Of a DNA stretch of 6,054 nt, positions 1 through 5,263 are shown piece by piece (within the stretch, counting starts at the first letter, position 1; each line of letters begins with the position of its first letter). Below the pieces are notes generated by a model. That model had not been told where the DNA came from, did not search any database, and saw only the letters and a program-made list of their open reading frames with translations. The position numbers and the translations under genes were made by a program. This stretch comes from JACPFV01 sp035526825 (GTDB lineage: Bacteria; Pseudomonadota; Gammaproteobacteria; Nevskiales; Nevskiaceae), in contig DATLBT010000115.1 of assembly GCA_035526825.1 (NCBI GenBank), forward strand, positions 1 to 6,054. Direction: 5' to 3'.

Positions 1-48
1 TGGCTCGACGCCGGCACCGGGCACATGGGCGACCTCTTTCCCCGCTAG
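1..48 (+). CDS. C-terminal end of an unidentified gene (partial, runs off left edge)
   Basis: Frame 1 reads 15 sense codons and then TAG at 46-48, giving the tail WLDAGTGHMGDLFPR. Fourteen of the 15 codons end in G or C, as in the confirmed genes here, which supports real coding rather than a chance open frame. The stop overlaps the stop of the convergent ffh gene: the palindrome CTAG at 45-48 supplies TAG on both strands. Too little is visible to name a family, and I do not recognise the tail. It could still be a non-coding run, since 15 codons is short. Confidence 0.45.
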   Translation, partial: WLDAGTGHMGDLFPR

Positions 49-1409
49 CGCGGCGGCGTAAACCCCGGCGGCAATTTGCCGCCCAGCGAGCGCATCATCC
101 GGGCCATCCCGCCGCCGGCCATCTTCTTCATCATGTCGCGCGCCTGCTCGTACTGGCGCATGAGCTTGTTGACGTCCTGCACCAGGACGCCGCTGCCCGC
201 CGCGATGCGGCGCCGGTGCGAAGCCTTCATGTGATCCGGGAAGCGGCGCTCCTTGCGCGTCATCGAATTGATGATCGCGATCGAACGCTTCACGTCCTTC
301 TCGGGATTGTGGTTCTTGAGCTTTTCCTGCAATTGCGCTGCGCCGGGCAGCTTCTCCAGCATCGAGGCGATGCCGCCCATCGACTCCATCTGCTGCAACT
401 GTTCGCGGAAATCCTCCAGGTCGAAGGACTTTCCCTTCTTGAGCTTGGCCGCGAATTTTTCGGCCCTGGCCCGGTCGACCTTCTGCACCGTCTCCTCGAT
501 CAGCGACAGCATGTCGCCCTCGCCGAGGATGCGCGCCGCGATGCGGTCGGGATGGAACGCCTCGAGCTTGTCGAGTTTCTCGCCGGTGCCCATGAACTTC
601 ACCGAAGCACCGGTCACTGCGCGCACCGATAGCGCCGCGCCGCCACGCGCGTCGCCGTCGGCCTTGGTCAGCACGACGCCCGTCAGCTTCACGCGCTCGG
701 CGAACGCCTTCGCGGTGCGGGCCGCGTCCTGGCCGGTCATCGCGTCGACCACGAACAGCGTTTCCACCGGCGCCAGCGCGGCGTGGAGCTCGCCGATCTC
801 GCGCATCATGTCCTCGTCGACCGTGGTGCGGCCGGCGGTGTCGACCAGCAGCACGTCGGCGAAGCGCTTCCTGGCCTGCTCCACTGCGCGGCGTGCGATC
901 GCGAGCGGCTGCTCGCCAGCGGCGCTCTCGATCCACTCGACGCCGGCCTGGCCCGCGACCGTGCGCAACTGCTCGATCGCGGCGGGCCGGTAGACGTCGG
1001 TTGACACCACCATCACGTTTTTCTTGTCGATCTCGCGCAGGCGCAGCGCTAGCTTGCCCACGGTCGTTGTCTTGCCGGCGCCCTGCAGGCCGCACATCAG
1101 GATGATGGCCGGCGGCTGCGTGCGCAGGTCCAGCGGAACGGACTCTCCACCCAGTGCCGCCGTCAGTTCCTGGTGGACGATGCGCAAGAACGACTGTCCG
1201 GGCGTCAGGCTCTGGGTGATCTCGGCGCCGAGCGCGCGCTCGCGGACCTTGTCGGTGAAGCTCTTGACGACATCCAGCGCGACGTCGGCCTCGAGCAGTG
1301 CCATGCGCAGGTCGCGCGCGGCGCCCTTGACCTGGTCTTCGGTGAGGCGACCCTGGCCGCGAATGGCATCGAGCGTGCGCCCGAGGCGCTGGGTCAGGGA
1401 TTCAAACAT
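45..1409 (-). CDS. ffh: Signal recognition particle GTPase Ffh (SRP54)
   Basis: Ffh binds 4.5S RNA to form the bacterial signal recognition particle, captures hydrophobic signal sequences as they leave the ribosome, and hands ribosomes to the receptor FtsY at the inner membrane. The 454 residues match the usual length (about 453 in E. coli). Visible parts are: N domain at about 1-95, with the conserved MALLEADVAL stretch near 36-45; P-loop GLQGAGKTT at 107-115; DVYRPAA at 138-144; DTAGR at 190-194; TKADGDARGG at 248-257; GTGEK at 274-278; and a methionine-rich M domain from about 300. The RNA-binding helices around 397-419 carry RRRIAAGSG and VQDVNKL. The end (GGGMARMMRS, then a PPGF tail) is typical. 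The ATG at 1407-1409 starts MFESLTQRLGRTL, which aligns with E. coli MFDNLTDRLSRTL, so the start is secure although its Shine-Dalgarno is weak. A repeat hairpin ends 11 bp upstream. No key residue is missing. Confidence 0.98.
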   Translation of the reverse strand: MFESLTQRLGRTLDAIRGQGRLTEDQVKGAARDLRMALLEADVALDVVKSFTDKVRERALGAEITQSLTPGQSFLRIVHQELTAALGGESVPLDLRTQPPAIILMCGLQGAGKTTTVGKLALRLREIDKKNVMVVSTDVYRPAAIEQLRTVAGQAGVEWIESAAGEQPLAIARRAVEQARKRFADVLLVDTAGRTTVDEDMMREIGELHAALAPVETLFVVDAMTGQDAARTAKAFAERVKLTGVVLTKADGDARGGAALSVRAVTGASVKFMGTGEKLDKLEAFHPDRIAARILGEGDMLSLIEETVQKVDRARAEKFAAKLKKGKSFDLEDFREQLQQMESMGGIASMLEKLPGAAQLQEKLKNHNPEKDVKRSIAIINSMTRKERRFPDHMKASHRRRIAAGSGVLVQDVNKLMRQYEQARDMMKKMAGGGMARMMRSLGGKLPPGFTPPR

Positions 1410-1420
1410 GCTTTCATTGT

Positions 1421-1502
1421 GTCATCCCGAGCGCAGCGAGGGATCGCCTGCTCGAAGCGATGACTCCGTTAGTACGCGATCCCTCTCTTCGCTCGGGATG
1501 AC
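1421..1502. repeat. Imperfect inverted repeat (interspersed palindromic element) between the MBL gene and ffh
   Basis: Two 27-nt arms face each other. The left arm is 1421-1447, beginning GTCATCCCGAGCG, and the right arm is 1476-1502, ending CGCTCGGGATGAC. They pair at 25 of 27 positions, with 28 nt between them. The arm core, CATCCCGAGCG followed by AGCGAGGGATC, is a sequence I recognise as a widespread short interspersed repeat in bacterial genomes and metagenomes, often mis-annotated as peptides such as HPERSEGS. The element almost exactly fills the gap: it ends 2 bp before the MBL stop (1505-1507) and begins 11 bp before the ffh start. No T-run follows either arm, so it does not look like a classical intrinsic terminator. 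It may still act as an mRNA-processing or stabilising hairpin, which is inference. Confidence 0.85.
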
Positions 1503-1504
1503 AA

Positions 1505-2269
1505 CTAAAGCGTAATCACGTCGCCGCGGCGCAGGTGGTGATACTCGTGACCGGCCAGCGCGATTCCCGTTTCCTGCTCGATCTCCGCCTCGCAACCCGG
1601 CTTGTGGTGCGTGAGGTACAACTTGGGCTTGTGGCGCAGCTTCTGCAGCTCGCTGCCCAGCAGTGCCGGCGTGAAATGGCGCGATACGCGCGCGAGTTCG
1701 TCGTCGTCGTTGGTAAAGGCCACCTCGATCATCAGTTTGTCGAGCCGTGGCAGGGCATTGAGTGCGTTCCACAATTCCTCACACGCACAGGTGTCGCCGC
1801 TGAACGCGAACGTGCCTTCCTTGCCCTGCAGCGCGTAGCCGACGCCAGGCACCGTGTGCAGCACGTTGAAGGCGGTGAGCGAGTGGCCGTTAACCTTGTC
1901 CGGTGTGCCGACGCTGACCTCGTGCCACGTCATCAACGGGTTTTTTTCGTCGGGGAGCTTGGAGAAATCCGGCCATAGCTTCCAATTGAAGAGGTGCTCG
2001 CGCAAGGTGGCCAGCGTCTCGGCAGTGGCGTGCACGCGCATCGGGCGCTCGATGATGTCGAAGAGGTTGTCGACCATGAATGCGAGCCCGGCCACGTGGT
2101 CCAGGTGGGAGTGCGTCAGGAAAACGTCGCTGATGCGCGCCATCTGGGCGAGCGACAGGTCGCACACTCCGGTACCGGCGTCGATCAGGACTTCGTCGTT
2201 GACCAGCAGGCTGGTGGTTCGCAGTCCCGGCCCCACGCCGCCGCTGCATCCCAGCACCTTGATTCGCAT
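1505..2269 (-). CDS. MBL-fold metal-dependent hydrolase, class II 3',5'-cyclic-nucleotide phosphodiesterase-like
   Basis: A metallo-beta-lactamase-fold hydrolase of 254 residues. The metal-binding signature is HSHLDH at 53-58. Further likely ligands are H138 (in LHTVPGVGY), D159 (in FSGDT) and H221 or H222 (in LTHHKPG). The N-terminus MRIKVLGCSGG and the LLVNDEVLIDAGTG stretch at 21-34 are typical of a group commonly annotated in betaproteobacteria as 3',5'-cyclic-nucleotide phosphodiesterase. The HxHLDHxxG pattern fits class II phosphodiesterases. The substrate (cAMP or another phosphodiester) is not proven by sequence. There is no signal peptide, so it is probably cytoplasmic. I chose the ATG at 2267-2269. 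The frame stays open to an ATG at 2350, but that extension is not family-like and would overlap the divergent ypjD, while the chosen start has a GGGGGA ribosome-binding site. It points away from ypjD and into ffh, 95 bp upstream, so ffh could be partly read from its promoter. Confidence 0.85.
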   Translation of the reverse strand: MRIKVLGCSGGVGPGLRTTSLLVNDEVLIDAGTGVCDLSLAQMARISDVFLTHSHLDHVAGLAFMVDNLFDIIERPMRVHATAETLATLREHLFNWKLWPDFSKLPDEKNPLMTWHEVSVGTPDKVNGHSLTAFNVLHTVPGVGYALQGKEGTFAFSGDTCACEELWNALNALPRLDKLMIEVAFTNDDDELARVSRHFTPALLGSELQKLRHKPKLYLTHHKPGCEAEIEQETGIALAGHEYHHLRRGDVITL

Positions 2270-2272
2270 GCT

Positions 2273-2278
2273 TCCCCC
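2273..2278 (-). promoter_or_regulatory. Ribosome-binding site of the MBL-fold gene
   Basis: On the - strand GGGGGA lies 3 nt before the ATG at 2267-2269. The spacing is short but the purine run is the strongest Shine-Dalgarno-like sequence in this leader. It favours this start over the ATG at 2350. Confidence 0.5.
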
Positions 2279-2292
2279 ACGCGTCGTTTTTG

Positions 2293-2301
2293 ATACTAGC
2301 A
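2293..2301 (-). promoter_or_regulatory. Possible extended -10 promoter for the MBL-fold gene
   Basis: On the - strand the sequence reads TGCTAGTAT, which is a TGn extension followed by TAGTAT (4 of 6 matches to TATAAT). Transcription would begin near 2286, giving a leader of about 17 nt before the ATG at 2269. No good -35 hexamer sits at 16-18 bp upstream; the nearest, TTGGCG, is 20 bp away. Extended -10 promoters can manage without a strong -35. This is a pattern match only. Confidence 0.3.
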
Positions 2302-2340
2302 GCATTGGCCCGGCCCCTCGCCAATTTTCGCTAAAGTCGC

Positions 2341-3159
2341 ATGCCTCCAACCTCCACCGGATTCATCGCCATGACAGCGGCCGTCGCCCTCGTCACCGCG
2401 CTCGCTTATAACGCCAGCGCAATGCTCGCGTGGCGTGGCACGGCGCGCACGGCAGCGACCGGCCTGGCTGCCGCGGCGCTCGTGCTGCACGCGGGCCTGC
2501 TGCTCGGTGCCATTTTCAAGGGCGGCAACCTCGCACTCGGCGTGACGGAGGCCTCGTCCGTGTTCAGCTGGCAGGCCGCCGTCCTGCTCTGGTTGTTGTG
2601 CCTGCTGCGGCCGGTACAGGCTCTCGGCATTGCGATCTATCCGCTGGCCGCCGTGGCGGTACTCGGGGCCGCGCTGATGCCGACCTCGATCACCGCAATC
2701 CCGCTGGCCGACTGGAAGATCCAGATGCACGTGGTGTTGTCGCTGTTCAGCGCAGGATTTCTCACGTTGGCGGCAGCGCAGGCGCTGACGCTGGCCATCC
2801 AGGATCGCTTGCTGCACAGCCACGAACCCAACCGCATCGTGCGCGCGCTGCCGCCGCTGCAGGCAATGGAGCAGTTGTTGTTCCTGCTGATCGGTCTCGG
2901 CTTCTTCATCCTGACGCTAGCGTTGCTGTCGGGCCTGATCTTCGTCGACGACCTCATGGCCCAGCACCTGGCGCACAAGACCGTGCTTTCGGTCCTGGCC
3001 TGGGCCATGTTCGGGGCCCTGCTGTGGGGCCGCTGGCGGCGCGGCTGGCGCGGCCGGACCGCCATTCGCTGGGCCCTCTCGGGCTACGGCATGCTCGTCC
3101 TCGCGTATTTCGGCAGCAAGCTCGTTCTAGAACAAATCCTAAGCAGGCATTGGACTTAG
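2341..3159 (+). CDS. ypjD: YpjD / CcsA-HemX family cytochrome c assembly-like inner-membrane protein
   Basis: A 272-residue multi-pass membrane protein of the CcsA/HemX (cytochrome c assembly) family. About eight hydrophobic segments are visible, near 8-29, 40-57, 76-93, 96-113, 130-153, 178-200, 214-230 and 245-262. The last 95 residues follow E. coli YpjD closely: MEQLLF, ILTLALLSGL, HKTVLSVLAW, LLWGRWRRGWRGR and LAYFGSK all have counterparts. Candidate haem-type histidines are H130 (in WKIQMHVVLSLFS) and H212 (in AHKTVLS). CcsA relatives carry haem to cytochrome c synthases, but YpjD's own role is not settled, and it also lacks a CcsB partner here. The start is uncertain: ATG 2341 gives 272 residues, while ATG 2371 (M11) gives 262 and aligns better with E. 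coli YpjD (263). Neither has a strong ribosome-binding site. The last ten codons (LEQILSRHWT) are AT-rich with uncommon codons such as CTA and AGG, unlike the rest. It is divergent from the MBL gene and is followed by corB. Confidence 0.9.
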   Translation: MPPTSTGFIAMTAAVALVTALAYNASAMLAWRGTARTAATGLAAAALVLHAGLLLGAIFKGGNLALGVTEASSVFSWQAAVLLWLLCLLRPVQALGIAIYPLAAVAVLGAALMPTSITAIPLADWKIQMHVVLSLFSAGFLTLAAAQALTLAIQDRLLHSHEPNRIVRALPPLQAMEQLLFLLIGLGFFILTLALLSGLIFVDDLMAQHLAHKTVLSVLAWAMFGALLWGRWRRGWRGRTAIRWALSGYGMLVLAYFGSKLVLEQILSRHWT

Positions 3160-3195
3160 CAGATGTATTTAAAGTGTTATTGGACTCCTCGGGCC

Positions 3196-3224
3196 TTGAC
3201 GCAGCGGCCGGTGGACCTTAGTTA
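3196..3224 (+). promoter_or_regulatory. Possible sigma-70-type promoter upstream of corB
   Basis: TTGACG at 3196-3201 matches the -35 consensus at 5 of 6 positions. After a 17-bp spacer comes TAGTTA at 3219-3224, a poor -10. Transcription would begin near 3231, about 27 nt before the TTG start. The weak -10 makes this tentative. Read-through from ypjD across the 98-bp gap is the alternative. Confidence 0.25.
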
Positions 3225-3257
3225 GTAGCACTCGCCCGCGGCCGGAAACCCCCTCAC

Positions 3258-4538
3258 TTGGAAGATTTACCCCTGTCAGCCTGGCTGGCCGTCCTGGCCG
3301 TGCTGATCGCCTTGTCGGCGTTCTTTGCCGGCACCGAAACCGCCTTGATGGCTTTGAATCGCTACCGCCTGCGACACATGGCCAAGGCCGGCCATCGCGG
3401 TGCCCGTATCGTCGAAAAACTGCTCGCCCGCCCGGACCGCCTGATCGGCATGATCCTGCTGGGCAACATCGCCGTGCATTCGGCCTCGGCGGCCATCACC
3501 ACGTTCCTGACCCTGCAACTGTTGGGCGAGGCCTGGATCTCGCCGGCGATCATGGTGCTGACCGTGTTCATCCTGATCTTCGGCGAGATCGCGCCCAAGA
3601 CATTGTCGGCGCTGTATCCCGACCGCGTTGCCCTGCCCTCGTCCTATGTCTATGTCTGGCTGCAGTGGGTCGCCTTCCCGTTCGTCTGGCTGGTCAACCT
3701 GCTGTCCAACGGCTTGCTGCGGCTGTTCGGCGTTTCGCCCGAAGAGGCGGCCCAACATTCGCTGAGCACCGAGGAACTGCGCTCGGTCGTCGCCGAAGCC
3801 GGCGCCATGATCCCGCAACGCCACCAGCGCATGCTGCTGTCGCTGCTCGACCTGGAGAAAGCCACCGTCGAGGACATCATGGTGCCGCGCAACGAGATCG
3901 TCGGCGTCGACGTCACCGACCCGCCGGACCGGATACACGCCCAGTTGATTGCGAGCCAGCACACGCGCCTGCCGCTGTACTCGGGTTCGATAGACGACTT
4001 GCGCGGAATCATCCATTTGCGCAACGCGATCAAGGTGATTGCGTCGTCGCCGTTCGACGTGCAGGAACTGCTGCGCTCGGCGCGCGAGCCCTATTTCATC
4101 CCGGAGGGCACGCCGCTGAACCAGCAGTTGCTCAACTTCCAGAACCAGAAGCGCCGCATCGGCTTCGTCGTCGATGAGTACGGCGACATCCAGGGCCTGG
4201 TCACCCTGGCCGACATCCTCGAGGAAGTGGTGGGGGAATTCACCTCGGACCCGGCGACGCGCGTGAAGAACGTCTCGATGGAAGCCGACGGCAGTTACGT
4301 GGTAAACGGCGGCATCACGATCCGCACCTTGAACCGGACTTTGGGCTGGAAGCTGCCGACGGCGGGCCCGCGCACGGTCAACGGCCTGGTGCTCGAGCAG
4401 CTCGAGGACATTCCCAAGCCCGGCAAGCAGGTCCGGGTGCGCGACTACCTGATCGAGATCACCGAGACCCAGGCCAACGCGGTGCGCACCGCTCGCATCC
4501 GTCCGCCGGCCATCACGGCGGAAGCTGCAGTGAGCTAG
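3258..4538 (+). CDS. corB: CorB/YfjD-type membrane protein: CNNM (DUF21) - CBS pair - CorC_HlyC domains
   Basis: A CNNM/CorC-family protein of 426 residues (E. coli YfjD is about the same), linked to Mg2+/Co2+ transport or export. It has a DUF21 transmembrane domain at about 5-185, with hydrophobic segments near 8-23, 62-88, 94-118 and 126-152 and the motifs ETALMALNRYRLRH (27-40) and FGEIAPKT (108-115). A CBS pair follows at about 203-328, with EDIMVPRNEI near 205-214 and VDEYGDIQGLVTLADILEE at 305-323. A CorC_HlyC domain lies at about 340-405. The start is a TTG at 3258-3260. An in-frame TAG at 3219-3221 and no ATG or GTG after it leave TTG as the only start that keeps the first membrane helix; GGAA at 3245-3248 could serve as a weak Shine-Dalgarno. 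The start MEDLPLSAWL fits the family. Two positions usually polar in the ion-binding region are changed: A24 and H74. E110 and N70 are kept. It converges with nnrU, 10 bp apart. Confidence 0.93.
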   Translation: MEDLPLSAWLAVLAVLIALSAFFAGTETALMALNRYRLRHMAKAGHRGARIVEKLLARPDRLIGMILLGNIAVHSASAAITTFLTLQLLGEAWISPAIMVLTVFILIFGEIAPKTLSALYPDRVALPSSYVYVWLQWVAFPFVWLVNLLSNGLLRLFGVSPEEAAQHSLSTEELRSVVAEAGAMIPQRHQRMLLSLLDLEKATVEDIMVPRNEIVGVDVTDPPDRIHAQLIASQHTRLPLYSGSIDDLRGIIHLRNAIKVIASSPFDVQELLRSAREPYFIPEGTPLNQQLLNFQNQKRRIGFVVDEYGDIQGLVTLADILEEVVGEFTSDPATRVKNVSMEADGSYVVNGGITIRTLNRTLGWKLPTAGPRTVNGLVLEQLEDIPKPGKQVRVRDYLIEITETQANAVRTARIRPPAITAEAAVS

Positions 4539-4548
4539 AAGCAAAAAA

Positions 4549-5223
4549 TCAGAGCGGCGGCAGGCCGAAAAAGCGCGCGTGGAAGTGCGCGAACGCGCCG
4601 AACACCGCGAGCACGATCAACCAGCGCCACAGCCCGATCTCGCCGAGTGCGAGCTTGTTTCGGCCCTGCGCCACCGCGACGAACGGCAAATTCGAGGTCT
4701 TGGCCGCGTACGGCGCCCAGCGCTCACCGAACTGGCGCGCGCGCTTCCCATCGATCGAGAACGTGCCATACCCGGCAACGACGAGGAAACAGCCGAAGAA
4801 CAGCAGGTTGGCTGGCTCCGGGTTGAACACGAGGTGCACCGCGGCCCACAGCGCCACGCCCCACAGGAACGGGTGGCGCGTGATGCGGTGGACGCCGCGC
4901 GCGTTGTCGTCCTGGTCGAGCAGCCTCTCGCCGCCTACCGACGTCGGACCTGGCGTGGTCAAGCCCAGCACGACGAGCGCGAACGCCACCAGCATCAGCA
5001 ACGCGGCCAGCGCGCGCACGCCGACCAGTGCGGTGACCTGCGGCGTGCGCATGCCGACCCAGGCTTGGATCAGCCACCACAGCGCCGCGATCGAGGCGAT
5101 CGAAAATGCGGCGCGATAGACGTTGGCACCCAACCGTGCGATCAGCACATCGCGCAGCGTCGTGCCGGATATGAACAGGTGCATGACGGCGAACACCAGC
5201 GCCGCGAGTGCAAGGTTCGTCAT
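4549..5223 (-). CDS. NnrU family integral membrane protein
   Basis: A 224-residue membrane protein of the NnrU family. Hydrophobic segments are visible near 2-19, 37-55, 68-90, 118-134, 139-154 and 198-214. The family motif is HRITRHPFLWG at 112-122, followed by FNPEPANLLFFG (133-144) and SIDGKRARQFGERW near 156-169. NnrU was named from denitrification gene clusters, and the plant carotenoid isomerase Z-ISO belongs to the same family and uses haem. H112 and H117 are candidate ligands, by inference. No nir or nor gene is visible here, so a role in nitrogen-oxide metabolism is not supported by context. The frame extends to 5454, but the ATG at 5221-5223 gives the family N-terminus MTNLALAALVFAVMHL and has GGGGA 8 nt upstream; the longer form is arginine-rich antisense of radA. 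It starts 40 bp after the radA stop on the same strand, so a radA-nnrU operon is likely. Confidence 0.88.
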   Translation of the reverse strand: MTNLALAALVFAVMHLFISGTTLRDVLIARLGANVYRAAFSIASIAALWWLIQAWVGMRTPQVTALVGVRALAALLMLVAFALVVLGLTTPGPTSVGGERLLDQDDNARGVHRITRHPFLWGVALWAAVHLVFNPEPANLLFFGCFLVVAGYGTFSIDGKRARQFGERWAPYAAKTSNLPFVAVAQGRNKLALGEIGLWRWLIVLAVFGAFAHFHARFFGLPPL

Positions 5224-5263
5224 CGACTCGATCCCCGGTTGCGATGCGTTGATGATGGCAAAG

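Noticed and set aside
1421..1502. Inverted repeat as an intrinsic terminator of the MBL gene
   Set aside because: The stem is strong but no T-run follows on either strand, and the sequence matches a known interspersed repeat type instead.
1422..1772. 116-codon - strand frame overlapping the MBL gene and the repeat
   Set aside because: It is an alternative frame of the MBL gene joined to translated repeat sequence, a known source of spurious annotated proteins.
2430..3221. Second + strand frame across ypjD, ending in a protein-like tail (LADVFKVLLDSSG) beyond the ypjD stop
   Set aside because: Most of it is an R/G/A-rich shadow of ypjD. The final 23 codons from the TTG at 3150 look helix-like, but there is no ribosome-binding site and no recognisable family, so chance is the simpler view.
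3163..3225. 20-codon ATG frame (MYLKCYWTPR...) between ypjD and corB, a possible leader peptide
   Set aside because: No Shine-Dalgarno sequence, no attenuator-like hairpins and no codon bias seen; too short to support.
3276..4544. Long open frame of 422 codons on the - strand across corB
   Set aside because: It is antisense to a clearly recognisable CorB protein. High third-position G/C in corB removes stops from this frame. Its translation is low-complexity (rich in Q, R, D and G) and matches no family I know.
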